64,000 nt of DNA from the NCBI GenBank assembly GCA_035352895.1, contig DAOPYN010000015.1, positions 1-64,000 on the forward strand, read 5' to 3'. Both the position numbers and the translations under genes were made by a program. Numbering within the stretch: the first letter of the stretch is position 1; every line of letters starts with the position of its first letter. Positions 44,670-52,981 of the stretch are shown here, in pieces. Source of the stretch: UBA5070 sp035352895 (GTDB taxonomy: Bacteria; Fibrobacterota; Fibrobacteria; UBA5070). The notes beneath the pieces were generated by a model. That model was not told where the DNA came from. It did not search any database and saw only the letters and a list, made by a program, of their open reading frames with translations.

Positions 44670-46013
44670 ATGAATCCCAAACTCCTTCTATCGCTTTTTG
44701 GATCCGTCCTGGTCGCCGCCCTGGACATCGCCATTCTGGGCCCCATCCTCCCGGCCTTCCGGGAACGGCACCAGATCACCCTGGCCACATCCAGTTGGAT
44801 TGTCACCACCTACGTGTTGGCCAATCTCATGGGAACCTCCCTACTGGGCGCCCTCAGCGACCGGGTTGGCCAGCGGATCTCCTTTGGAATTTCCCTGGGG
44901 CTGATGTTGGCGGGAACCTTCTGGATCGCCTTGGATCCATCGTTTGCCGCCCTGTTGACCGCCCGGGTCCTCCAGGGGTTCGGGTCCGGCGGCCTCTTTC
45001 CCATCGCCGCTTCGGTGATCGGCACCCAAGCCCCGCCCGAGCGACAGGGCCGGATGCTCGGCCTCCTGGGTGCCACGTTCGGGATCGCGTTCTTGATTGG
45101 CCCGCCTCTTGCGGGGATCGTCCAATCCCTCGCCCACTGGACTTGGATCTTCTGGCTCCAGATCCCTCTGCTCCTGGCTTGCCTTGCGATGGCGACCTCC
45201 AACATCCCCTCGCACCGCCGCGGCACACCCCCACCCTTGGATCTGGTGGGCCTGGCCGCCCTTTCGCTGGGTCTGACGAGTCTCGCCTTGGGCCTCTCCC
45301 GGCTCAAGGCCGGCCAGGCCTGGCTTGGCGTGTTCGCCCCCTCCACGGCGATCCTGCTGATTTGTGCCTTCGTCAGCTTGGTGGGATTCGTCTGGTGGGA
45401 GTCCAAGACGCCCTTCCCCTACCTGCACCCGTCCCTGCTGCGCCTCCCTTCCCTCCGACGCGCCTTCCTACTGGCCCTGGCGGCAGGCCTTGGGGAAATG
45501 GGCGTCACCTTGCTTCCGGATCTGGCGGTGGTCTCGCTTCATGTCAACAAGAGCGCCGCGAGCATGCTCCTGATCCCCTTCGTGCTGGGGATCATCGTGG
45601 GATCCCTGGGTTCCGGCAGGCTGCTGGAAAAGACCGGCCCCCGCCCGCTTCTGGTGGCGGGACTTCTCGCGCAAGCGATTTCCTTGACCGCGTTCGGACT
45701 GGCCCCCGCCTCCCGGGAATTGTTCTGGCTGGCCGGGCCCCTCTTCGGAATGGGGCTCTCCTGCCTGCTGGCGGGTCCGCTGCGATGGATCGTGCTGCGG
45801 TGCGCTCCGGATTCGCATCGGACCGCCGCCCAAGCCCAGCTTTCCGCCAGCATCCTGGTGGGGCAGATCGCCGCCGCCCCGCTGATGGGCGCTTTGGCGG
45901 GCATGGCCCTTGGCCACATCCATGTGCATTTCGTGTTCGCGGCAGGAGCGTCGTTTCTGTTTGTGCTTGTCGCGGCGGGACTCCCGAAGACGTTCCCCGC
46001 TCGCACGGCATAG
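44670..46013 (+). CDS. MFS exporter, drug:H+ antiporter-like
   Basis: A 447-residue membrane protein with about fourteen hydrophobic segments. Major-facilitator motifs are visible: motif A as GALSDRVGQR (about residue 60), the R-x-x-x-G region VLQGFGSGG (about 110), and motif C GATFGIAFLIGPPLAG (about 143). These match DHA-type multidrug exporters; the real substrate is unknown. TAATTT lies 13 bases before the ATG. Divergent from the fibro-slime gene. Confidence 0.9.
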   Translation: MNPKLLLSLFGSVLVAALDIAILGPILPAFRERHQITLATSSWIVTTYVLANLMGTSLLGALSDRVGQRISFGISLGLMLAGTFWIALDPSFAALLTARVLQGFGSGGLFPIAASVIGTQAPPERQGRMLGLLGATFGIAFLIGPPLAGIVQSLAHWTWIFWLQIPLLLACLAMATSNIPSHRRGTPPPLDLVGLAALSLGLTSLALGLSRLKAGQAWLGVFAPSTAILLICAFVSLVGFVWWESKTPFPYLHPSLLRLPSLRRAFLLALAAGLGEMGVTLLPDLAVVSLHVNKSAASMLLIPFVLGIIVGSLGSGRLLEKTGPRPLLVAGLLAQAISLTAFGLAPASRELFWLAGPLFGMGLSCLLAGPLRWIVLRCAPDSHRTAAQAQLSASILVGQIAAAPLMGALAGMALGHIHVHFVFAAGASFLFVLVAAGLPKTFPARTA

Positions 46014-46014
46014 G

Positions 46015-46317
46015 CTATCGGGAGTCCGGAGGCGGCTCCCTGCGATGCCGAGGCCGATGCATGGAGCAAAAGCGAGGGTAGACGATCTGTCCGGGAATCA
46101 GCCGGACCAGGAATTTGCGATGACATTCGGGATGGTCGCATTCGATTTCCTGATCCACCGGGCACACGAAATTGTGCAGGACCAACCGGTTGTCGCGACA
46201 TACCCTCTGGATCAGGCTGGGATTGGCCACGGCTCCGGACAGCGCTTCACGCAAGGCCCGTTCGTGGTCGCCCTGCCCGCTGCGTTTGCGGGGCCCCTCC
46301 CCTGCGACCTTGAGCAT
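46015..46317 (-). CDS. Small Cys/His-rich (probable zinc-binding) protein
   Basis: A 100-residue basic protein with a dense metal-type pattern: CPVDQEIECDHPECH followed about 20 residues later by FCSMHR. It starts one base after the stop of the thioredoxin-like gene (ATG at 46315-46317), implying coupled translation, and its stop lies two bases from the convergent MFS stop. No family recognised. The Cys/His spacing and operon position favour a real gene, but composition alone could be misleading. Confidence 0.55.
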   Translation of the reverse strand: MLKVAGEGPRKRSGQGDHERALREALSGAVANPSLIQRVCRDNRLVLHNFVCPVDQEIECDHPECHRKFLVRLIPGQIVYPRFCSMHRPRHRREPPPDSR

Positions 46318-46318
46318 C

Positions 46319-46876
46319 CTAGGGAATCGCGACCTGGGCCAGGGCCCGATCCAATTCCGTTTCCAGGGAATCCGTCGGCTTGTACCCGGACTTCACCATG
46401 CGGATCCGCTGGTTTGGGCCAACCACGACCAATGCGGGCACCGTGCAGACTTGGGCCTGGCAGATCCCATAGGATTTACCCACCGCCTGGTAGCGATCCA
46501 GAACCCCGGGAGTGGTCAACCGAGCGGATTTCAGCCATTGGAGGCCAAGTTCGGGTTCGACGTTTTCCACCAGGACGGGAACCCACTCGATCCCCGCTTT
46601 TCCTGCCAGCCATTTCTGGAGGCGCGGCATTTCCGCCTTGCAATTGACGCACGTGGTGCTCCAGAAGGAAAGGATCACCGTCTTGCCAAACCCGGGTTGG
46701 GCTGCGGATTTGGCCGAATCCGCCAGATCTCGCAGATTGAACCTCTTGGTGGGGTCGTCCAATCGGACCAGGTTGAATCGTGGAGCCAGTTGGCCTGGCT
46801 GGAACTTGGACTCGACACCCGCCCACAAGGAAGCGGCAAGGACCAAGGACACCCAGATGGTGGAATGGAACTTCAT
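46319..46876 (-). CDS. TlpA-like exported thioredoxin-fold protein
   Basis: A 185-residue protein with a signal peptide (MKFHSTIWVSLVLAASLWA). The AhpC/TSA-TlpA fold is shown by LAPRFNLVRLDD, then FWSTTCVNCKAEMPRLQKWL with the redox pair CVNC (about residue 84-87), and the cis-Pro region CTVPALVVVG. A second Cys pair-like segment (CQAQVC) precedes the cis-Pro. It likely reduces or isomerises disulfides, for instance in cytochrome c maturation, outside the cytoplasm. TACTTT lies six bases before the ATG. The small Cys/His protein follows in the same transcript. Confidence 0.88.
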   Translation of the reverse strand: MKFHSTIWVSLVLAASLWAGVESKFQPGQLAPRFNLVRLDDPTKRFNLRDLADSAKSAAQPGFGKTVILSFWSTTCVNCKAEMPRLQKWLAGKAGIEWVPVLVENVEPELGLQWLKSARLTTPGVLDRYQAVGKSYGICQAQVCTVPALVVVGPNQRIRMVKSGYKPTDSLETELDRALAQVAIP

Positions 46877-46882
46877 GCGATC

Positions 46883-46888
46883 AAAGTA
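46883..46888 (-). promoter_or_regulatory. -10 element (TACTTT) for the TlpA-like gene
   Basis: TACTTT on the minus strand ends six bases before the ATG at 46876, and no Shine-Dalgarno is present. Confidence 0.4.
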
Positions 46889-46963
46889 GCGTTCCCGCGT
46901 CCATTCATGCCACAAGGGAATTCCGGCCATCGGCTTCAACCCGATTTTCCACCCGCTTGGCCC

Positions 46964-46992
46964 TTGCCGAATGTGTTTGATTGGAATAACTT
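46964..46992 (+). promoter_or_regulatory. Promoter of secG
   Basis: TTGCCG (46964-46969), 17-base spacer, and TAACTT (46987-46992). The secG ATG is ten bases after the -10, so the leader would be only a few bases long. Confidence 0.55.
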
Positions 46993-47002
46993 TCTGTTTC
47001 TA

Positions 47003-47395
47003 ATGACCTACCTGTACTGGCTCCTGATCGCCATTCACGTCATCGGCTGCTTGGTCCTGATCGGATTGGTTCTCCTGCAAAACGACAAGGCGGGTGGGAT
47101 CAGTGGCGCGTTCGGCGGTGTCAGTCAGAACCAAGCCTTCACCAGTGCTGGTGCGGCGACGTTCATCTCCACCCTCACCAAGTACTGGGGAGTGGGCTTG
47201 ATCGTGGTGGTTCTGTTGATCAATCTGATGGTTTCCCGTTTGGATGTCGGCAAGCAGGAAGTCGGCTCCGAAGTCCACAAGGCCCTCAAGGGGGCCCAAG
47301 GCGGCGCCAAGGTTCTTCAGGATCTTGGTGCTCCGCAGACTCCATACGCTCCTGTCGCCCCCCAGGGCGCTCCGAGCGTTCCTGGTTTGCCGTAA
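47003..47395 (+). CDS. secG: Preprotein translocase subunit SecG
   Basis: A 130-residue inner-membrane protein with two transmembrane helices (about 3-23 and 52-72) joined by the conserved loop QNDKAGGISGAFGG, the hallmark of SecG. It assists the SecYE channel. The C-terminal tail (about 55 residues, ending in Pro/Gly/Ala repeats) is longer than in short SecG proteins. tRNA-Leu(GAG) begins 33 bases after the stop with no clear promoter, so it may be co-transcribed. Confidence 0.95.
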   Translation: MTYLYWLLIAIHVIGCLVLIGLVLLQNDKAGGISGAFGGVSQNQAFTSAGAATFISTLTKYWGVGLIVVVLLINLMVSRLDVGKQEVGSEVHKALKGAQGGAKVLQDLGAPQTPYAPVAPQGAPSVPGLP

Positions 47396-47427
47396 GCGTT
47401 TTCGCTTGCGTGTTCTCTGAAATCCTA

Positions 47428-47510
47428 GCGGTCGTGGCGGAATTGGTAGACGCGCTACTTTGAGGTGGTAGTGAGGGTTCCTCGTGGGAGTTCAAATCTC
47501 CCCGACCGCA
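47428..47510 (+). tRNA. tRNA-Leu (anticodon GAG)
   Basis: Class II tRNA of 83 bases without CCA. The acceptor GCGGTCG pairs with CGACCGC and the discriminator is A. The D-arm is GGCGGAATTGGTAGACGC, the anticodon GAG is at 47462-47464, a long variable arm reads GAGGGTTCCTC, and the T-arm is GGGAGTTCAAATCTCCC. The order secG then tRNA-Leu(GAG) is the same as in Escherichia coli (secG-leuU). Confidence 0.95.
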
Positions 47511-47516
47511 TAGCAG

Positions 47517-47559
47517 AAGGCTCCGAATCGGAAACGGTTCGGAGCCTTCTTGCGTTTTT
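47517..47559 (+). terminator. Intrinsic terminator of secG/tRNA-Leu
   Basis: AAGGCTCCGAA (47517-47527) pairs with TTCGGAGCCTT (47538-47548), followed by CTTGCGTTTTT. Confidence 0.85.
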
Positions 47560-47631
47560 GAACTGTTGCCAAATCATCAACGGAGAAACGGGGTTCATCC
47601 TTGAACCAGTTCTTGGACTTGCGGTATGGTG

Positions 47632-47666
47632 AAAAAAAATGGGCCGACTCGTGAGAGTCGGCCCAT
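47632..47666 (-). terminator. Intrinsic terminator after the 449-residue gene
   Basis: ATGGGCCGACT (47639-47649) pairs with AGTCGGCCCAT (47656-47666) around a six-base loop. Eight A residues on the plus strand (47632-47639) become a U-run on the minus strand. It ends the minus-strand gene whose stop is at 47766. Confidence 0.82.
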
Positions 47667-47765
47667 CCGCTTTGCTGGGAACTGGCGGTTTTATGCTACT
47701 TCTAAGTTACGCTCGCCAGAACATAACTCAAACTTAAGAATCACTTAAGTTTTGACTTCCCTAAC

Positions 47766-49115
47766 TCAGGCTTCTTGGAACTCCACCAGAGTGGTCGTTT
47801 CCAAATCGAACCGTCCGCGCCCGCTCTTGATGATCCGAAACCCCACCAGGCGTTCATCCAATCGCTCGGAGAGGATCTTGATGCGGCTCTCCAGATTGGG
47901 GTTGAGAGGATCCAGACCCAGATCCGGGTCCCGTCGAAACTCCCGATTCTCGAAACTGGTCCGCCCGGTCAAGGTATGGGCCATCAGGACTTTCTGGAGG
48001 ATCTTGGCCGGCACCCCGCGCAGGAGATGCTCCCCATTGCAGGAGATGGTCTCGTCCTGGTGATGGAACACGAAGCAGAGCCGGTGCCTGTATTGCATCA
48101 GCAATTCTTCGTGGCGCTGGCAGGCCAGGTCCATGGGATCCAGGTCGTCGGCCATGGCGTTGTGGATCAAGCCGGAAATTCCCTGCTCCACCAGCTGGCC
48201 CCCTCCCCTCTTCCAGCGCATTTCGGCGAGGTAGGCCAGCGCCCCGTAGGCGCATCCCGCACGGATGACCACTCGCTTGCGCACGGGACAGACCACATCC
48301 TGGACCGCCACCTGGATGTCGTGGTCGGGGACTGGATGGATCTGGGAAGGAGCGATGCCGCAATCCGACAGCCACCGGTAGAAGCGGTCGGGCTTGGAAA
48401 TGGCCGTTCCGTCCAAGACCCAGCGGTCTCCCTGCCAGCTTGGATGGACCCCTCGATGCACCTTGCCGAGAATGACGGAGATTTCCCTGGCCTCGGAATG
48501 GCAGTAGACGAACGCATACGGAGACAGCCCAAGCCTTTGGGGAATCTTCTCCAGTTGGGTCCCGAACCACACGTCGCTTTCGTAGCCGGGGAGGTTGCCA
48601 CTGAAGGAGGGATCGTGGATGTGCAGCATCCAGCCCCGGTGGTATCCCGGCAGCAGGTCCGTGGCGATCAGCTTCGTGGTGGTCATCGGTGCCAGGATCC
48701 GCGTGGAATCGTTGAGCACTTCCAGGATGGTCCGGTAGATGTCCCGGGTCCGCACCAGCTGGAACAGGAAGTTTCCCACCAACGCCAACGATCCGCGTGC
48801 GGAGAGGACCCCGCCGGATTGGAGGGTGAAGACCTTCTCCCGGATGAACTTGAGGAAATCGATGTCGTGGTGGAGGCAGAACGCCTCCATCGATTCCATC
48901 ACGCGCAGCTGGTACTCCAGCGGGGTCCAGGCCTGCTCTTTCCAGATGTGCCGATAAAGCTCCACACCGGAGACGGGTCCATCCAAGGTTTCCAACGGGT
49001 GGCCCAACCAGAACTCACGCGCCAGTTCGATCCCGCCCTCGAGCAGCAAGGCGCAATGGAGAGTTCGAAGTGGCGCGTTCCAGACCAGGTTGGTGCCAGG
49101 CTCAAAGCCAAACAT
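47766..49115 (-). CDS. Conserved-looking cytosolic protein, function unknown
   Basis: A 449-residue protein with no signal peptide or transmembrane helix. Residues 1-180 are mostly helical. The middle has beta-rich stretches with several His and Trp (GYHRGWMLHIHDPSFSG, YAFVYCHSEAREISVILGKVHRG, SWQGDRWVLDG). A basic helical segment (VRKRVVIRAGCAYGALAYLAEMRW) follows, and the end looks like a winged-helix DNA-binding or signalling region (SRIKILSERLDERLVGFRIIKSGRGRF). The ATG at 49113-49115 has AGAGGAT before it. No family is recognised. It stands alone between tRNA-Leu and nadK. Confidence 0.75.
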   Translation of the reverse strand: MFGFEPGTNLVWNAPLRTLHCALLLEGGIELAREFWLGHPLETLDGPVSGVELYRHIWKEQAWTPLEYQLRVMESMEAFCLHHDIDFLKFIREKVFTLQSGGVLSARGSLALVGNFLFQLVRTRDIYRTILEVLNDSTRILAPMTTTKLIATDLLPGYHRGWMLHIHDPSFSGNLPGYESDVWFGTQLEKIPQRLGLSPYAFVYCHSEAREISVILGKVHRGVHPSWQGDRWVLDGTAISKPDRFYRWLSDCGIAPSQIHPVPDHDIQVAVQDVVCPVRKRVVIRAGCAYGALAYLAEMRWKRGGGQLVEQGISGLIHNAMADDLDPMDLACQRHEELLMQYRHRLCFVFHHQDETISCNGEHLLRGVPAKILQKVLMAHTLTGRTSFENREFRRDPDLGLDPLNPNLESRIKILSERLDERLVGFRIIKSGRGRFDLETTTLVEFQEA

Positions 49116-49194
49116 CCGATCCTCTGACACGTCCGAAAGGATACATCCTGGATTCTGGATTGGAGAGGGCGCTTTCCCTCCGCACCGGGGAAAC

Positions 49195-50085
49195 CTAGGA
49201 GCGGTTGGATTTCGGGGATGGCGATGCCGACCACCCGAGCTTGTCGCGCAAGGCGTCGGAGAAGCTCGCCCCATCGGGGCGCAACAGGAGGACGGGGCGC
49301 TCCGACCGGGCGATGTGGACTTCGTCCAGGCGATGGAGCGGGAACGGATTCCGTCCATCGGACAGAAGCTGGGCAGGCTGGCCTTCCCGGGGCTTGAGCA
49401 CCAGCGGACGATCGTCGGCCAGGAGGAGCGGCCGCACGCTCAGGCTGTGCGGAGCCACGGGAGTGAGGATCAGGCAACGGACGGAATGTTCCACGATGGG
49501 CCCGCCCACCGCCAGGGAATAGGCGGTGGAGCCGGTGGGCGTGGCCACCAGGAGGCCGTCGGCCCAGTAGTCGCAGACCACCCGTCCCCCGGATCGGACC
49601 TCGATCTCGACCATGGCCAGATCCCGACGTCCGCGCAGGAAGAATTCGTTGAGGCATCGATCGCGATGCACCACCAGCCGCCCGCGACGCACCACCGCTT
49701 CCAGGGCGGTGCGCTCCTCCACGAAGTTTTCCCCTTTGACCAGGGATTCCAGCACCTCGAATCCGCCTTGCGCGGAGAGATCGGCAAGGAATCCCAGCCT
49801 TCCGTAGTTGAGTCCCACCAGGGGGATCGGACGAGCGGCCACCAGTCGCGCCGCCGAGAGAAGGGTGCCGTCGCCCCCGATGGACAATACCGCATCGCAA
49901 CGGCGCAGGAACTGGGCATCGGTTGCGGCCGTGCACCCCGAGGGGATCCAGGCGATGGAGCTTCGATGCCACAGGAGCTCCACTCCATGCGATTTCGCCC
50001 AATCCCGGAGGGCACTGGCGGTTTCCTTCAGTCGGGAATTGCGCTTGAACGCCACCACGCCCAAGCGACGGACCTCCATGCCCAC
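49195..50085 (-). CDS. nadK: NAD kinase
   Basis: A 296-residue ATP-NAD kinase that makes NADP. It has the GGDGTLLSAARL motif (about residue 73), NYGRLGFLADL (about 95), and the NAD-binding GSTAYSLAVGGPIVEHS (about 180). Length is normal. The start is GTG at 50085, directly after the previous stop, with GGAGG eight bases upstream; ATG at 50079 is an alternative. It is the last gene of the aromatic amino-acid run. Confidence 0.95.
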   Translation of the reverse strand: MGMEVRRLGVVAFKRNSRLKETASALRDWAKSHGVELLWHRSSIAWIPSGCTAATDAQFLRRCDAVLSIGGDGTLLSAARLVAARPIPLVGLNYGRLGFLADLSAQGGFEVLESLVKGENFVEERTALEAVVRRGRLVVHRDRCLNEFFLRGRRDLAMVEIEVRSGGRVVCDYWADGLLVATPTGSTAYSLAVGGPIVEHSVRCLILTPVAPHSLSVRPLLLADDRPLVLKPREGQPAQLLSDGRNPFPLHRLDEVHIARSERPVLLLRPDGASFSDALRDKLGWSASPSPKSNRS

Positions 50086-51438
50086 CTAGGATTCCTCCGG
50101 CGCAAGGACGCGCATCAGATGTGGCCAGGCGACCGGAATGGCCCCGGCACCCTCCAGTTCGGTCCGCCCCGCGCAGGATCCAGCCAAGGCGTGCAACGCC
50201 AGGGCGACATCCGCGCAACCGCGGGCATCGGCGGTCTCGGCACCGGGCTGTTCCTCGCCGCGCAGCACCAGACCATCCGGAAACAACCCCACCCCCACCC
50301 CGAAGGCGCGGAGGCCATCGGCCAGTGCGGACAGGCGATCGTCGTGTTCCACCCGCAACTCGGAAAGCCCGGACAGGACGGTTTCCGCCTCGGCACTCAC
50401 GGCAGCCACCGCCAGGAAGGCGGCGAAGTGGCCAAGTCCCGGGATGTCCTGGGCATCGAACTTGCGCCCCACCATCCGGCCATGACGGACCCGGATGTCG
50501 CCGGAGGGGATTCCCTTGGATTCGCTGCGCCGGATGATCTCCACGTCCGCGCCCATGCGACGCAGGCATCCGAAGAGCCCGGCGCGCGAGGCGGGAAGGG
50601 TGACGTCCACCAACAGGGCATCGGTTCCCCGCCGCAAACACCCGGTGGTGGCGCACCATCCCGCCAGATCCAGATCGCCGCGCAACCGGACATCCGCGGG
50701 CGGCAACGACAGCACCGCGGGCACCTTGCGCGTCTCCAGCTTGCGGACAGGTCCGCGCATCCGCTGCATGCGACGGCGCATTTCTTCTTCTTCGGGGGAG
50801 GCTTCTGTCCGCACGACCTCCACCTGGAGCCCAAAGGCGGGAAGGCTGTCCTCGAGTGGATCCGGCGCCTGCGAAGGCTCCTGGAACTCCAACCCCTCGC
50901 GGGAAGCGAGAGCCGCCAGGGTCCACGCCAGACGGGCGCGGTTCCCCCGGCACACCAGTTCGCGCAGGGGCGGGGTCCGTCCACGGAACACCCACTGGTG
51001 CATTCCCTCCGATTCCTTCGCCTGGGCCACCCATCCGGCTTCGCGCAGCACGTCCTTCCACGGCGCGACCAACGACGCGGATTGCGGAGAGTGGGTCACC
51101 GTGACCGGACGGTCCGGAGACGAAAATCCCGCCGCCAGGCAGAAGAGACCCGATGCGAACCCGGAAGGCAGGAAGGGGTCGATGACGAATTCCGTTCGTT
51201 CGCGCAAATCGCTCGGCGGTCCCACCACGAGCCCTTCGGCATCCAGCGTGGCCGCCGACCCGATCCCGCCCATCCACTCCCGCACGTGTTCCCATTCGGG
51301 GGTGGACTGCCACCCTCGCAGCAACGTCCGCCCGGGAGCGAGCATGGCCAGGAGGGTGGAAAGCTGCGCCTGGGTGCGATCCGGCGGCAGACGGAATTCG
51401 CCCTTGAGCGCCTTGGCGCGGCGCACTTCGAGTTTCAC
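50086..51438 (-). CDS. Divergent EPSP synthase-like protein
   Basis: A 450-residue protein placed where aroA would fit (after tyrA) and with the EPSP synthase (AroA) beta-alpha-prism pattern. The alignable parts are RPVTVTHSPQSASLVAPWKDVLREAGW, FGCLRRMGADVEIIRRSES, GDIRVRHGRMVG, and ELRVEHDDRLSALADGLRAFGV. The usual catalytic blocks are not conserved: the N-terminal K-S-x-S-x-R reads LPPDRTQAQLS, the middle S-S-Q serine pair is not found, the Asp in DEIP is replaced (QDIPGLGHF), and the Glu of KESDR is His (EHDDR). It could be a pseudo-enzyme, or a strongly divergent but active one. GTG at 51438 overlaps the tyrA stop (GTGA). Confidence 0.75.
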   Translation of the reverse strand: MKLEVRRAKALKGEFRLPPDRTQAQLSTLLAMLAPGRTLLRGWQSTPEWEHVREWMGGIGSAATLDAEGLVVGPPSDLRERTEFVIDPFLPSGFASGLFCLAAGFSSPDRPVTVTHSPQSASLVAPWKDVLREAGWVAQAKESEGMHQWVFRGRTPPLRELVCRGNRARLAWTLAALASREGLEFQEPSQAPDPLEDSLPAFGLQVEVVRTEASPEEEEMRRRMQRMRGPVRKLETRKVPAVLSLPPADVRLRGDLDLAGWCATTGCLRRGTDALLVDVTLPASRAGLFGCLRRMGADVEIIRRSESKGIPSGDIRVRHGRMVGRKFDAQDIPGLGHFAAFLAVAAVSAEAETVLSGLSELRVEHDDRLSALADGLRAFGVGVGLFPDGLVLRGEEQPGAETADARGCADVALALHALAGSCAGRTELEGAGAIPVAWPHLMRVLAPEES

Positions 51439-52694
51439 TTGTCCATCACCAGAAACAGGCTGGACAGGACGTCCTTGGCCCTCTGCGCCTCGTCGGAGCT
51501 CGCGAATCCCATGAGGACCGTCCCCGACTCCCCTTCGCGCACCTTCAGGATCTCCAGATCCTGCACGTTGACTCCGGCCTTCGCCAACGGTTCCAGAAGG
51601 GCCAGAAGTTGTCCGGGCCGGTCTTCCAGCCGCACCACGAACTCGGTAAGGTCGTGGGCGATGCCTTTGCGGGGCATGCGGAACTTCTGGCGGAACTCCT
51701 TGCCCTCCGCGAACGCTTCCCGGAAGGCCTCCTCGGCCTTTTCCAGGAGAGGAACGGGGGGCTCGGGGCCTTCCGAGAGCCCTTCCACCATGCTCTGGGT
51801 GTGGCCGCCTTCCAGGTACTTGCGCATCCTTTCGGGATCGCCGGACTTGGCGATCTTGGATTCCACCTGCGACCAGGCGTGGGCCCGCTTGGCGAGAGCT
51901 TCCACCCGCAGGGCGACCTCCCGCAATCCCCGCGCGATGGGCTTGGGGTTGGTGGCCAGGATATCCCGCCACACGTCCCAGGAGGACTGGGCCAATCGCG
52001 TCATGTCGCGGAATCCGCCGGCGGCCAAGGCCAGGGACCCCTGCGAGAGACGCTCCTCCGATCCCACCCAGCCGGACAGGACCGAAGACAGGATCTGCGG
52101 GACATGGCTCACGCGAGCGACCGTCTCGTCGTGGTGTCGCGGATCCATCACGGCGCCGCGGGCACCCACCGCGCCCAGGAGGGAACGTACGGAGTCCAGC
52201 CGGGTCGCGTCGAACCCGGGCGGCGGACACAGCACCCACAGGGCCGACTGGTAGAGGAGAGGATCGGCGGCGCCCAGTCCGGACTTCTCCGAACCGGCCA
52301 TCGGATGGCCTCCCACGAATCGCGCGCAGGTGTCGCTCTCGGGAGGGAACCCGGCGAAACCGGCCTGGCAGACGCGCATCTTGGTGGATCCCACGTCCAT
52401 CACGATGGCGTTGGGAGCCAGGCGACCACGAGCCACGGACAATCGCTCCAGATGGGCGTGGATGGACGACAGGGGCGAGCACAACAGGACCAGGTCGGCC
52501 TGTTCGCAGGCATCTTCCAATCGATCGTAGCCGAACAGCTCGTCGCACCAGTCCCGGGCTTCCAGACCCTTGAGGGTCCGGTCGGAACTGACCGCGACTA
52601 GACGGGTCTCCGAACGGCGCAGTTGCAAAGCGGCCAGGAGGGACCCCCCCAGGAGTCCCGCTCCCACCACCACCAGGCGGCGGGGCAAGCTCAT
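51435..52694 (-). CDS. tyrA: Prephenate dehydrogenase with ACT domain
   Basis: A 419-residue enzyme that converts prephenate to 4-hydroxyphenylpyruvate for tyrosine. It has an N-terminal Rossmann motif VVVGAGLLGGSLL (about 8-20), VMDVGSTK, GGHPMAGSEKSG (about 135) and RVSHVPQILSSVL. A C-terminal ACT domain (about 340-419; FVVRLEDRPGQLLALLEPLAKAGVNVQDLE) suggests feedback control by tyrosine. A charged linker of about 60 residues connects the parts. Its ATG (52692-52694) overlaps the aroQ stop by four bases. Confidence 0.93.
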   Translation of the reverse strand: MSLPRRLVVVGAGLLGGSLLAALQLRRSETRLVAVSSDRTLKGLEARDWCDELFGYDRLEDACEQADLVLLCSPLSSIHAHLERLSVARGRLAPNAIVMDVGSTKMRVCQAGFAGFPPESDTCARFVGGHPMAGSEKSGLGAADPLLYQSALWVLCPPPGFDATRLDSVRSLLGAVGARGAVMDPRHHDETVARVSHVPQILSSVLSGWVGSEERLSQGSLALAAGGFRDMTRLAQSSWDVWRDILATNPKPIARGLREVALRVEALAKRAHAWSQVESKIAKSGDPERMRKYLEGGHTQSMVEGLSEGPEPPVPLLEKAEEAFREAFAEGKEFRQKFRMPRKGIAHDLTEFVVRLEDRPGQLLALLEPLAKAGVNVQDLEILKVREGESGTVLMGFASSDEAQRAKDVLSSLFLVMDK

Positions 52695-52981
52695 CGGTGT
52701 TCCTCGGAGGGATCCGCCGACAGGGCCTGGTAGATGCGGCTCTCGGACATGATCGCCAGCCAGATGCGTCGGATGCCCTCGGCGGACAGGGGGCCGGGAT
52801 TGCCATGCACCAGCTTGGAAAGCAAGGCTTCCTCGCGGCCCTGGTCCAGGACCGGCAGTCCGGTTTCGCGCTTGGCGCGGACCACATCCAGCGTGATGCG
52901 CTGGCGCTCGTTCATCAGTCGCAACAATTCCTGGTCGATGGCGTCGATTTTCTTGCGGCAAGCGGCAAGATCGGCACTCAT
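52691..52981 (-). CDS. aroQ: Chorismate mutase, AroQ type
   Basis: A 96-residue all-helical protein of the AroQ class: CRKKIDAIDQELLRLMNERQRI, VVRAKRETGLPVLDQGREEALL, and a third helix ending IRRIWLAIMSESRIYQ. Conserved Arg, Lys and Glu positions fit the active site that turns chorismate into prephenate. It is free-standing rather than fused to tyrA, and overlaps both the trpA stop and the tyrA start by ATGA. Confidence 0.92.
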   Translation of the reverse strand: MSADLAACRKKIDAIDQELLRLMNERQRITLDVVRAKRETGLPVLDQGREEALLSKLVHGNPGPLSAEGIRRIWLAIMSESRIYQALSADPSEEHR

